Positions 16,405 through 25,394 of a stretch of 44,630 nucleotides of DNA are shown one piece after another. A model generated the notes under the pieces. It did not search any database. It saw only the letters and a program-made list of their open reading frames with translations, and was not told where the DNA came from. The translations under genes and the position numbers were made by a program. The stretch is taken from the NCBI GenBank assembly GCA_020629005.1, contig JAHDEE010000008.1:25906-70535 (forward strand), written 5' to 3'. Each line of letters opens with the position of its first letter. Position 1 is the first letter of the stretch. Source of the stretch: Chitinophagales bacterium (GTDB lineage: Bacteria; Bacteroidota; Bacteroidia; Chitinophagales; UBA2359).

Positions 16405-19400
16405 TTATTTTAGGATGACGAGCTTTTCTAGCTTGTTTACGCTCTGATTATCGCCTGCTTGCACATTGAGCTTGTAAACGTATACTCCGCGACCGATTTT
16501 ATTGCCATAGTCATCGCGTCCATCCCAGGTTATATCGTTGATTCTGGTCCCTTTAGATATAATTTCCTCATTGATGGTTTTAACGATCTTTCCGGATACG
16601 GTGAAGATTTGGATTTGCACGGTAAGCGGTTGTCCCGGATAATTGTGCTCAAACCAAAAGGCCGTATTGTCGGTAAATGGATTTGGGTAGTTCAAAACGT
16701 GTTCCAAAGCCAGGTCAGCAGTTTCTGCAATGACAAACTCGGTAAGTGCTTTTCCTGAGTTGTTATAGACGTCCCAGGCTGTTACTTCGAGAACATGTCG
16801 CCCGGATTCGAGCTTGCTCATAGGAAATTCTACTGTTCCTCGTTGATAATTGTCCAGTTCTGCCTGGTAAAAATCGTTGAGTACGATAGTGTTTTGATTG
16901 TCTTCATCAAGTTTGGCGGTCACATCATGTCCAATACCTGTACCCACGGTGTTGATACCATTTTCATCAAACAGATCCACCAGGAGCAGTGGTTCGTCAT
17001 TGCTCAGTCCTCCAAAAACGAAGTTGCGGTCGTTGAGGAAGAGGTCGATTTCTGGTCCCTGATTATCTGCATCGAAATTAGGGTCGATCCCTCCTACTTT
17101 GAGACTGTTTGTAAATCCATTGGCATCAATTTGCTCGTCGGTTTTTGCGTAATAACTAATACGGCCTGGGCCTACTTCGAAGGAAATGTCTTTCGGGACG
17201 ATGAATGAAAATTCGAAAGCACCTTTGGTGACACTAGCTACGCCCTTAAAGATGGCGTTTTTTTGCAGATCAAAACTGTCTATCTGAGCCGGGTAGTCAT
17301 TGCCCAAAGTTGCCAGACGAAGCTTACGATCAAAAACTGTGGGATAAACGGTCCCGTTGAAGTCCTGCATCAGATTCCCATTACTATCCTCAACCTGACC
17401 CGTAACTGTCACTTTTTGCAGTGCGCGAAGGGTATCAGGCTGCTCCAGGGAGGCTCCATTGATGCTTAGTGTTCTAATGTTGTATTTTGGGAAATTCATT
17501 GTGATTGCCGGATCTCCCAGTAGTACAAATTTTCTATTGTTGTCTGCGCTTGCTTGTGTGGCATTATTCTTTCCGCGACGCATCGCCTCACCCAAGGTGA
17601 GATGCTCCCCGTCTTCCATGTGGTAGAGCGCGTTTAAGAAACTGTAGTTGAGTGCCCGATTGGAAAAACTGTAGACCAGCCTGACGGTGGTTACAATGCT
17701 GAAGCAGCCGCCATTAGGGTTTAGCACCAGCTCTTCACCGGCGGAGGTCAATCCAGGATCATCATAACGGCTGAAGCTACAGGTAGCGGTCACAAAGAGA
17801 GGCAGTTTGTCTTTGTTTTGCCAGCTCAATATTGTTGGAATGTCCAGAATTCTTTCTTGAGTCCAGCTGTTAGGTCCACCATGCCCGGCATAATTCACAA
17901 TGCTGGTACCAACAAAAATCTTTCTACTGATGGCCTCCGTCACAGTCGGATATCGGCTTTCCCCGGAAGTACTAACTTGCTCAAAAGCATCCAGGTAGAT
18001 CTTGTCTACGTTATACTGCTCTTGTGCGGTATCCATGTAAGCCGTATGGTATTCAACATCATTGAAGTGGGTGTTGGAAAGCGCGCTATCGGGATCGTCA
18101 GCGATGAAGGTCACATTATTTTGCCAATCGCCCATTGAAGCCTCAGACTTGTAGTGGATTAGTTTATCTACAACCGCTTCTGCTTGTGCCGGTGTAGAAA
18201 CCGGTAGTCGTCCGACAGCGATGTCCAGTTTCGCACTGTTGGTATTTAGGTTGCCGCCTTCGCTATCATCCAGGAGTGCAAAAAAATCGTCGGTGCAGTA
18301 AGAGTTGCCTCCGTTAAATGAGTTGATGCTCTGAAAGGTGGGCACAAAGTTGGTATTGACACTTTCTTCTTCTTTGATATTCTTAAAGTCATAAGAAGCA
18401 TCTCCAACCAGTTGCAGGTACTTGAGGGAATTTGCTCCATCGGCTACTGCCCTGTCGCGGTACAATTTGGCCATATCACGAATAGCGCCGATGTCTTGTC
18501 TACCGGAGGAAAATTCATTGAAGACCTGATCTATCGTACAGACCTGTACAATCATTCCATCCTCCTCTCGGTGAAAATCTGCGAGTCTATTCGAAGCGGA
18601 AAGGAAGTCCGGGTGTGTGATGATCAACAGGTCCGGATAGAGCGCCTGATGCAGGTTCTGACGCTCAATCTTGCCTACACTTTGTGGGCTGAGATACTCA
18701 GTTCCAGTAAAGCAAACAAATTCTTTAATGGTATTGGTTTCTGCGATGAAACTACTCCCCCCACCTTCGGATTGCAGTGGAATTTGTCTTACGTTGAAGA
18801 TATCGCTGACATCCCATACTGTCACAGATGAGCTGTGGCTAAGGTTGAACTTCGTCACCGCATCTTCTGATACAGAATACTGATCTCTAAAGGCAAATTG
18901 TGAACCAAGTACTTTGAGTTTTCTTCTGCTGTTTAGATTGATGTAATCTAACCATCCCTTAGCACTTGAGTTTGATTTATTGAATTGCAGGTTGATATTC
19001 AAAGAAGCGGAGCTACTGGCCAAGTCGATCAGGCCGTCTCCGAGTCTGCAGTAGTCTGCCTGTTCAGAACCGATGTTGATATAGCTGAATGGGACGGTCT
19101 TTGCGAGGCTTCCGTTTGTGTAGATCTGGAATTGGCTGCCATTGGACTCGCTTCTGCCTGCCACCTGAAAGCCAATTTTGGTCGCTTCATCGCTGGCAAA
19201 GTCAGGTGTTTGAAAATTGAAGTCCTGTGAAGTTACTGCGCTGAATTCTTCCCCCAGCCAGTAGCGCCCGGACTTGAGTGGGTTCTTTATTTCAGTTTCA
19301 TGGTATTGCAGGTAAGTGTAACTATCCACTTCACTTGTGGGGCTTTGGTTAATTTGCTCCGCTGTTGCAATGCGCAGCCCTTGTCCCAAATCAAAGTTTA

Positions 19401-20268
19401 GGAAATAGTAGTTCATATCGCTGTAGAGATTTGTCTTATGCTCGAAAAGGTCATCCTCAGGATTGTATACCCATTCATCTGCCCCTTCGGCGAAGAATAG
19501 GATATAGTCATCATCGTCAAACTGGTTGTTGCCGTTTTTGTCTTCAACAAGGATGGGGTTTTCCCCCAGATCGTCCGTGCGTTCCACATCATTTGGTTCG
19601 GGTAACATGCCGCCTCCGTTTCCATAGATTCTGATATCGCTGCAACGAATGGAACTGACATCGATCGACAATTCCTCCAAGAGTGCTTTGTCAATTTTGT
19701 GAATGCCTGACTCGGAGACCTGAATTTTGTAGAACTCTCCCTGGTTAAGTACGGAGTTGTAATTGTAGGTATCTCTTGTATTCAAGCTCTGTACTTCTGG
19801 GCTATGTTCGAGCACAAGATCAAAGGCTCTAATTGACCTTATGCCCGAAGGGGTTTGTAGAAGAGGGCAAAACTTGATTTCGGCGTATACTTCGCCGGCT
19901 TCGTAGCTGTGATCCAGTAGGAAGATTATCCGATCTCCTATAGCATGCGCCTCGGATGACTCAAAATCTTCCATGACTGGTCCATATTCCCGATTTTCCA
20001 GCCTCAAAGTGAAAGAACCATAGGATGGTAATTTGATTCTTTCCGTGAAGTAAGGCAGGTTATTAACTCTGAGATCAACGGCGGCCTTATCAAAGTGCAA
20101 AACCTTGTGGTCTTTGCCATCAAAGTGGACAATTTCGGGGCTTTCCATCCAGTCGAGCTCGTAATGCTGCTGTAAGGTGGACTGGGCGAATAAGTATTGT
20201 GAGGAGAGTGCGGCAAGACTGCAGAATAGCAGGCATAGGGCGCTAATTCTGCCTATATAATCGGACAT
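16405..20268 (-). CDS. porU: T9SS C-terminal sortase PorU (gingipain-like C25 peptidase)
   Basis: A 1287-residue exported peptidase that removes T9SS sorting domains from cargo and helps attach the protein to the cell surface. The signal peptide ends near YLFAQ. The C25 caspase-like domain lies about residues 550-930, with catalytic H796 in NYAGHGG and catalytic C830 in TATCSF. The C-terminus has an Ig-like/FlgD-like region (YPNPF, WDGRDDYGNKIGRGVYVY) that itself resembles a sorting-type domain, as in other PorU proteins. Length is within the family range. The partner gene porV follows, and the porP/sprF-like gene and gldJ are divergently transcribed from the other side. Confidence 0.95.
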   Translation of the reverse strand: MSDYIGRISALCLLFCSLAALSSQYLFAQSTLQQHYELDWMESPEIVHFDGKDHKVLHFDKAAVDLRVNNLPYFTERIKLPSYGSFTLRLENREYGPVMEDFESSEAHAIGDRIIFLLDHSYEAGEVYAEIKFCPLLQTPSGIRSIRAFDLVLEHSPEVQSLNTRDTYNYNSVLNQGEFYKIQVSESGIHKIDKALLEELSIDVSSIRCSDIRIYGNGGGMLPEPNDVERTDDLGENPILVEDKNGNNQFDDDDYILFFAEGADEWVYNPEDDLFEHKTNLYSDMNYYFLNFDLGQGLRIATAEQINQSPTSEVDSYTYLQYHETEIKNPLKSGRYWLGEEFSAVTSQDFNFQTPDFASDEATKIGFQVAGRSESNGSQFQIYTNGSLAKTVPFSYINIGSEQADYCRLGDGLIDLASSSASLNINLQFNKSNSSAKGWLDYINLNSRRKLKVLGSQFAFRDQYSVSEDAVTKFNLSHSSSVTVWDVSDIFNVRQIPLQSEGGGSSFIAETNTIKEFVCFTGTEYLSPQSVGKIERQNLHQALYPDLLIITHPDFLSASNRLADFHREEDGMIVQVCTIDQVFNEFSSGRQDIGAIRDMAKLYRDRAVADGANSLKYLQLVGDASYDFKNIKEEESVNTNFVPTFQSINSFNGGNSYCTDDFFALLDDSEGGNLNTNSAKLDIAVGRLPVSTPAQAEAVVDKLIHYKSEASMGDWQNNVTFIADDPDSALSNTHFNDVEYHTAYMDTAQEQYNVDKIYLDAFEQVSTSGESRYPTVTEAISRKIFVGTSIVNYAGHGGPNSWTQERILDIPTILSWQNKDKLPLFVTATCSFSRYDDPGLTSAGEELVLNPNGGCFSIVTTVRLVYSFSNRALNYSFLNALYHMEDGEHLTLGEAMRRGKNNATQASADNNRKFVLLGDPAITMNFPKYNIRTLSINGASLEQPDTLRALQKVTVTGQVEDSNGNLMQDFNGTVYPTVFDRKLRLATLGNDYPAQIDSFDLQKNAIFKGVASVTKGAFEFSFIVPKDISFEVGPGRISYYAKTDEQIDANGFTNSLKVGGIDPNFDADNQGPEIDLFLNDRNFVFGGLSNDEPLLLVDLFDENGINTVGTGIGHDVTAKLDEDNQNTIVLNDFYQAELDNYQRGTVEFPMSKLESGRHVLEVTAWDVYNNSGKALTEFVIAETADLALEHVLNYPNPFTDNTAFWFEHNYPGQPLTVQIQIFTVSGKIVKTINEEIISKGTRINDITWDGRDDYGNKIGRGVYVYKLNVQAGDNQSVNKLEKLVILK

Positions 20269-20543
20269 AACAGCTTATTTGATCCCGAAGGAAATTAATT
20301 GAACAATTACACGTTCTAAGGGCGGACCTAAATTAGGGTAATAATATTGTCAAATAAGCAGAATATTTGTCGTTTTGTGGATAAAGCAACCTTGCGCTTG
20401 CCATGAAGACGTTAGAATAAAGCGAAAGGATGCAAGGAATGGAAAAAAATAGTTGAATACGCTATCTTGCGGGGCTTTTAGCCGCTAGAAGTTCGGAGTT
20501 ATTTTTGTTGGAAAGGCTAAGATTGTCAATTTGTTGTGATCAC

Positions 20544-21563
20544 ATGAGTAAGATTTATTCCATAGCGGGACTGATTGTTTTTCTTTTCTTGTTTGCTGGC
20601 AAAAAAGGATCAGCTCAGGAGGTAGAATTCAGTCAATTCTATCATGTTCCTACGCATTTGAATCCTTCGATGATTGGCTTTTCCGCCCATCCCCGGCTAA
20701 TTGTTGGTTATCGGAATCAGTGGCCAAATCTGGGCAATGCTTATCAGACAATGGCGGCTTCCTATGATCAGCACTTCGCTGACTTTCGCAGTTCTGTGGG
20801 CGTTTCATTGATAGCGGACAGAGCTGGTGATGGCATATATAATACAAACTTTATCAACGCTTTGTATGCGTATCAGTTGCCTGTTACCAGAAATTTTGGC
20901 ATCAAGGCAGGCATGCAGTTGGGGCTAATTCAGAAATCGATTGCACAGGACAAGCTGATCTTTCTGGATCAGATTGATCCTCTTGCTGGTCCTGATGGGT
21001 CACTTGTGACTGCCGAGGCTCCATTGTTGGAGACGAGCAAGATCATGATGGATATTGGCGTGGGAATTATGGCTTTTTCAAACACTTTCTACATGGGAGG
21101 TTCGTTCAAGCATATCAACGCACCGGATATATCGTTCAGCGGCTTTGGGGATCAAGACAATAAGTTAAAGGTCAGATCCTCATTTCACCTTGGAAACGTT
21201 TTCTATTTTGGCGATAATAAATTGGATAAATCGCCGTTTTATGTAGCGCCGAATGCACTGTTTGTAAACCAAGAGCGATTTTTTCAGTTAAACGTTGGTT
21301 CCTACATGGGTAAGGGCATGTTGTTTGGCGGTGGATGGTACCGCCATGCATTTGGGAATGCAGATGCAGTGATCATGTTACTGGGTTTGCGAGTTGGCGT
21401 TTTCAGATTTGCATATAGCAGTGATTTCAATGTGTCGGAGTTAAAATCGGATACACAGGCACATGAATTCACAGTTTCTATAGACTTTGGTAAGACGAGA
21501 AATGCTGCTTCACGACAGAAACTAAGAAATTCGCTTCAGTGTCCGGAGATATTCCGACCCTGA
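20544..21563 (+). CDS. PorP/SprF family T9SS membrane protein
   Basis: A 339-residue outer-membrane beta-barrel of the PorP/SprF family. The signal peptide ends near KGSAQ. Directly after it comes the family signature EVEFSQFYHVPTHLNPSMIG, then GYRNQWPNLGNAYQTMAASYD, both near-universal in this family. Bacteroidota usually encode many paralogues. Some anchor type B cargo or work with PorK/L/M/N, so I give no symbol. The frame opens at a TTG at 20505, but the ATG at 20544 fits the signal peptide. It shares a 275-base divergent upstream region with porU, in which I see no convincing consensus promoter. gldJ follows 131 bases later. Confidence 0.92.
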   Translation: MSKIYSIAGLIVFLFLFAGKKGSAQEVEFSQFYHVPTHLNPSMIGFSAHPRLIVGYRNQWPNLGNAYQTMAASYDQHFADFRSSVGVSLIADRAGDGIYNTNFINALYAYQLPVTRNFGIKAGMQLGLIQKSIAQDKLIFLDQIDPLAGPDGSLVTAEAPLLETSKIMMDIGVGIMAFSNTFYMGGSFKHINAPDISFSGFGDQDNKLKVRSSFHLGNVFYFGDNKLDKSPFYVAPNALFVNQERFFQLNVGSYMGKGMLFGGGWYRHAFGNADAVIMLLGLRVGVFRFAYSSDFNVSELKSDTQAHEFTVSIDFGKTRNAASRQKLRNSLQCPEIFRP

Positions 21564-21633
21564 CCCTATATTGTAGTGATGTCGTAGGCATATTCGGCAA
21601 CCATGGTTAAAAAAGCACGCTATATCGTTTGAC

Positions 21634-21664
21634 TTTGATTGTCAGGGTAAAACGATAATTTTTG
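21634..21664 (+). promoter_or_regulatory. Candidate promoter for gldJ
   Basis: TTTG at 21634-21637 is followed after 18 bases by TAATTTTTG (21656-21664), one base longer than the Bacteroidota -7 consensus TAnnTTTG. It ends 30 bases before the gldJ ATG. This is a pattern match only. Confidence 0.35.
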
Positions 21665-21694
21665 TTAGGCCTTAATAAAATCGGACATTAAAGG

Positions 21695-23176
21695 ATGAAG
21701 ACAACACTAAGATTTGCCAGTTACCTAGCAGTATTTGTACTGTGTGCGGGGCTGTTTTCTTGTAAAAAGAAGGATGGTTCTTCCGCTACAGGCTGGGATT
21801 ACAACGACCCGGAATGGGGTGGTTTTTACAAAGCCGATGACCAGGGGCAAAAGACTGGTCCAGGCCTCACCTTTATTGAGGGTGGCACATTTGTTATGGG
21901 AGCAGCACAGCAAGATGTGATGTATGAATACGACAATGTTCCCAGGAGAGTTACCGTTTCTTCCTTCTATATGGATGAGAATGAGGTAACGAACATCAAC
22001 TACAGAGAGTACACTTACTGGCTTAAGCGTGTATTTGGCGAAACCTATCCTGAGGTAGTAAGAAAAGCATTGCCAGATACCTTGGTATGGCGTGAGGAGC
22101 TTTCTTACAACGAGCCTTATGTAAAATACTACTTCCGTCACCCTTCCTTTAATGATTATCCAGTTGTTGGTGTTACCTGGCTACAAGCCAATGAGTACTG
22201 TCGCTGGAGGTCAGACAGGGTGAACGAAAAGATGTTGGTTGACGAGGGCATTCTTGAGCTCGATCCAAATCAGCAAGGTGAGGATAACTTCAACAGTGAG
22301 TCTTATTTGGCCGGACAATACGAAGGTGTTGTTAAAAAGGGCATGAAGAATTATGATCCGAATGGCGAAGAAACTCGTCGTGTGCGATTTGATGATGGTA
22401 TCATGCTGCCGGATTACCGACTACCTACCGAGGCCGAGTGGGAATATGCAGCACTTGCCCAAATGGGTACTCAGCCGACCAAAGACGAGGAACGTTACAT
22501 GGAAAAGAGAATCTATCCGTGGGATGGTTACACGGTGCGTTCTAAGCGTAGAGGTAAATACCAAGGAGCGATGCTAGCAAATTTCAAAAGAGGTCGCGGT
22601 GATAACATGGGTGTGGCTGGTGCATTGAACGATAATGCGGAGATTACGGCACCAGTTAGAACCTATATGCCAAACGACTTTGGTCTTTACAACATGGCAG
22701 GAAATGTAAGCGAGTGGTGTTTGGATGTATATCGTCCGCTTTCAAGTTCTGATGTTGAAGACTTCAATCCTTTCAGAGGAAACGTTTTTACTACGATGGA
22801 ACTGGATGAGGAAGGTAAAGCTGCACCGAAAGACAGTCTTGGGCGCTTGAAGTACAGAGAGTACGAAGAAGACGAGATTGGGGATCGCTACAACTACCAG
22901 CAGAGTAATGTGGTCAACTACCGTGATGGTGACGATCGTTCACAAGCAGTGTATGATGAGACCGTTACTTTGGTAAGTGACAAGTCGAGAGTTGTAAAGG
23001 GTGGTTCCTGGAACGACCGTGCTTATTATCTTTCACCAAGTGTACGTAGATACATGGATGAAGACCAGGCTGCAAACTGGGTAGGATTCCGTTGTGCTAT
23101 GATGCGAGTAGGTCCAGCAAATGGTGAATCTGCAGCAAAAGGCAAGAAAGGAAGATTCTACAATCAGAAGAAGTAG
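21695..23176 (+). CDS. gldJ: Gliding motility/T9SS lipoprotein GldJ
   Basis: A 493-residue lipoprotein; the lipid-attachment Cys is C23 (AGLFSC). The mature protein has the formylglycine-generating-enzyme (FGE/sulfatase-modifying) fold: GPGLTFIEGGTFVMG near residue 54, SFYMDENEVTN, PVVGVTW, YRLPTEAEWEYAA, GNVSEWCLDVYRP and VVKGGSWNDRAY in order. GldJ and its paralogue GldK both have this fold. The segment LKRVF...ALPDTLVWR and the GxxxGP-led start favour GldJ. GldJ is needed for T9SS function and gliding in Flavobacterium johnsoniae, where gldJ also neighbours porU and porV. No enzymatic activity is expected. A strong terminator follows. Confidence 0.88.
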   Translation: MKTTLRFASYLAVFVLCAGLFSCKKKDGSSATGWDYNDPEWGGFYKADDQGQKTGPGLTFIEGGTFVMGAAQQDVMYEYDNVPRRVTVSSFYMDENEVTNINYREYTYWLKRVFGETYPEVVRKALPDTLVWREELSYNEPYVKYYFRHPSFNDYPVVGVTWLQANEYCRWRSDRVNEKMLVDEGILELDPNQQGEDNFNSESYLAGQYEGVVKKGMKNYDPNGEETRRVRFDDGIMLPDYRLPTEAEWEYAALAQMGTQPTKDEERYMEKRIYPWDGYTVRSKRRGKYQGAMLANFKRGRGDNMGVAGALNDNAEITAPVRTYMPNDFGLYNMAGNVSEWCLDVYRPLSSSDVEDFNPFRGNVFTTMELDEEGKAAPKDSLGRLKYREYEEDEIGDRYNYQQSNVVNYRDGDDRSQAVYDETVTLVSDKSRVVKGGSWNDRAYYLSPSVRRYMDEDQAANWVGFRCAMMRVGPANGESAAKGKKGRFYNQKK

Positions 23177-23206
23177 TGTCTAAACAAAGGTTTTATTAAA
23201 AGTTGA

Positions 23207-23236
23207 GGCCGTGCTCATTGAGCACGGCCTTTTTTT
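23207..23236 (+). terminator. Rho-independent terminator of gldJ
   Basis: GGCCGTGCTC-ATT-GAGCACGGCC is a perfect 10-bp stem with a 3-base loop followed by seven T residues, 30 bases after the gldJ stop codon. Confidence 0.95.
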
Positions 23237-23355
23237 GTTCGGCTACTTGTGTCTGAGACCCGCTTGCTCGTAGCTCCTCCCGCAATAAAGCCGTCCAAAA
23301 AGCCCAAAAATGACATTAGACACCCTTTGATAAAGAGAACCTTGCTCGGAACCAA

Positions 23356-23383
23356 GGAAACTATGAACTTCGGTATAGTTTCC
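23356..23383. promoter_or_regulatory. Inverted repeat, likely TetR operator of the efflux operon
   Basis: GGAAACTAT (23356-23364) and ATAGTTTCC (23375-23383) are perfect 9-bp inverted arms with a 10-base spacer, ending 26 bases before the TetR start codon. The sequence GAAACTATGA in the left arm recurs as GAAAACTATGA at 23403-23413, overlapping that start codon. Position and symmetry suit an autoregulatory TetR-family operator. A transcript hairpin is the alternative reading. Confidence 0.6.
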
Positions 23384-23409
23384 ATGTTTTCTATGGGACA
23401 GCGAAAACT

Positions 23410-24033
23410 ATGATCAATCTCAGCACAGTAATTGCCGAAGCAAGTGAACTATTTTCCAAATACGGAATACGTTCAGTTACCATGGAAGACCTCTCCCGTT
23501 CACTGGGAATCTCAAAAAAGACTATCTACAATTTTGTGGACAACAAGAAGGACCTTGTAGATAAAGCTATAGAGGCTTTCTTGATTGACGAATGTAAGAT
23601 TTGTGATCAGATATCGGAGAAGAATCACAATGCAATTGAAGAGATGGTGGAGATCGGCAATTATGTTAGTCAGCACTTGTCAAGCCTGAATTCAAGCCTG
23701 GTGTATGATCTGAAAAAGTACTATCGAAATTCCTGGCAGCGTGTTGAAAGACATCGCCTGAACTACGTGTATTCTAAGATCAAACAGAATATAGAAAAGG
23801 GTAAGGCCCAGGGATTATACCGATCTACGCTAAATGCCTCTCTAGTAGCTAAATTTTACATCAACCAGTCACATCAACTGATCAGCGAAGAGAGCTTCCC
23901 TGCAAGTCAGTACGATCTGGTGAAAGTCTACTGGGAATACCTCCGCTATCACTTTAATGGTATATGCTCACAATCAGGGAAAGAATATATGGAGAACAAT
24001 TTAAAGCGAGCAAAAAGTACTGGAAATGCCTAA
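23410..24033 (+). CDS. TetR/AcrR family transcriptional regulator
   Basis: A 207-residue regulator. The N-terminal DNA-binding helix-turn-helix is clear: ASELFSKYGIRSVTMEDLSR, then LGISKKTIYNFVDNKKDL (about residues 10-50), the standard TetR pattern. The C-terminal ligand-binding domain is all-helical and poorly conserved, so the inducer cannot be predicted. It is the first gene of an operon with a complete RND efflux system, and its last eight bases overlap the start of the TolC gene. It is therefore probably a local repressor acting through the inverted repeat at 23356-23383. Confidence 0.92.
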   Translation: MINLSTVIAEASELFSKYGIRSVTMEDLSRSLGISKKTIYNFVDNKKDLVDKAIEAFLIDECKICDQISEKNHNAIEEMVEIGNYVSQHLSSLNSSLVYDLKKYYRNSWQRVERHRLNYVYSKIKQNIEKGKAQGLYRSTLNASLVAKFYINQSHQLISEESFPASQYDLVKVYWEYLRYHFNGICSQSGKEYMENNLKRAKSTGNA

Positions 24034-25375
24034 GTTGATAATTGTATTCCTGCTTCTATTGCAGTTCGGATCTGTCATTGCACAGCAAGATGCCAGCACG
24101 CCGTTTTCTCTACAGGAAGCGATTGCCTACGCGCTGAAGAATCACAGCAGCATGGATAATGCAAAGCTTAATGTCGCTGAAGCAAAAGCAAAAGTAAAAG
24201 AGGTGAAGTCCACTGCCCTACCGCAGGTAAATGGGTCGATAAACCTACAGCACTTTCTAAAGCAGCAGGCAACACTATTGGATCCTACAGCATTTGGTCC
24301 TCCAGACACCACTGGCATAGAAACTGAGCCGGAATTAATAGAAGTAGTTTTCGGTACTAAAAATAACATTGGAGCTTCACTGGACGCCAGTCAATTGTTA
24401 TTCAATGCCTCCTATTGGGTGGGCCTGGAAGCAGCTGATCTTTATGTAGAACTTGCTGAAAAGCAGATCAGATCTAGTGTAATTGACATTACTGATCAGG
24501 TGAGAAAGGCCTATTATCTGGTGCTTATTTCTAAGGCTAATCAGGAATTGGTGGATAAAAACATATCTAACGTTGACAAACTCTTATACGAAACCAGTCA
24601 GCTTTACCAAAACGGATTTGTCGAAGAAATAGAAGTGGACAGACTTACCTTGTCACTCTCCAACTTAGCCAGTCAGGCTGACAATGCATATAGACAAACC
24701 CAGTTGGCTAAGACCTTACTGAAATTCCAGATGGGTTACCCAATCGACGAACAGATTTTGTTGACAGATGAGCTGGAGTTCTTTGTGGCCTTAGCTGGTG
24801 AAAATCTCGATCTTGATCTGCAAGCGCAAAACCGTATAGAATTGGATTTGTTGGATATGCAGATGGAACTAAGCGAACTCGATGCGAAGGCAGTTAGAAA
24901 ACAGTATCTACCAACGGTTAACGCTTTTGGATCGCTGGCTACCTCATTTCAGTCTGATAAATTCGATGTATTTGAGGACAGGTGGTTGCCTTATTCATTG
25001 GTGGGCTTGCAGGTGAACATTCCAATATTCGATGGCTTTTTGAAACGTTCGCAGATACAGCAAAAAGAGATCAATCGATTGAAACTAGCTAACACTCGCG
25101 AGCAAATTCAACAATCCATTGCGCTTGAAGTGGCACAGTCAAAAATCGACTACCAAACTGCGGCAGCGCAGGTCAAAAGTCAAAAAGCAAACTTGACCTT
25201 GGCAGAAAAAATCTACAATGTTGCCATTATCAAATACAAGGAGGGAATCGGATCGAGTTTGGAAGTAAGCAGCTCTGAATCCCAATTGCACCAAACTCAA
25301 GCGCAGTATGTAAAGGCGCTTTACGACCTGGTAATTGCGAGATCCAGCCTCGACAAAGCTCTGGGAAACCTATAA
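24026..25375 (+). CDS. TolC family outer-membrane efflux protein
   Basis: A 449-residue outer-membrane channel for the tripartite pump encoded downstream. The signal peptide is MPKLIIVFLLLLQFGSVIAQ. Two OEP repeats are visible: each has a long helical hairpin with a beta-strand part, the first starting FSLQEAIAYALKNHSSM (residues 28-44) and the second around the LPTVNAFGSLATSF and LVGLQVNIPIFDG segments. The final helix (IKYKEGIGSSLEVSSSESQL, VIARSSLDKALG) is characteristic. It overlaps the tetR gene by eight bases and precedes the adaptor gene by 19 bases, indicating a single operon. Confidence 0.93.
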   Translation: MPKLIIVFLLLLQFGSVIAQQDASTPFSLQEAIAYALKNHSSMDNAKLNVAEAKAKVKEVKSTALPQVNGSINLQHFLKQQATLLDPTAFGPPDTTGIETEPELIEVVFGTKNNIGASLDASQLLFNASYWVGLEAADLYVELAEKQIRSSVIDITDQVRKAYYLVLISKANQELVDKNISNVDKLLYETSQLYQNGFVEEIEVDRLTLSLSNLASQADNAYRQTQLAKTLLKFQMGYPIDEQILLTDELEFFVALAGENLDLDLQAQNRIELDLLDMQMELSELDAKAVRKQYLPTVNAFGSLATSFQSDKFDVFEDRWLPYSLVGLQVNIPIFDGFLKRSQIQQKEINRLKLANTREQIQQSIALEVAQSKIDYQTAAAQVKSQKANLTLAEKIYNVAIIKYKEGIGSSLEVSSSESQLHQTQAQYVKALYDLVIARSSLDKALGNL

Positions 25376-25394
25376 ATTGACTACAATTCTACGT

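Noticed and set aside
21695-23176. Annotation as a sulfatase-modifying (formylglycine-generating) enzyme
   Set aside because: The fold is the same, but the lipoprotein signal, the GldJ-specific segments and the porU/porV neighbourhood point to the T9SS structural lipoprotein.
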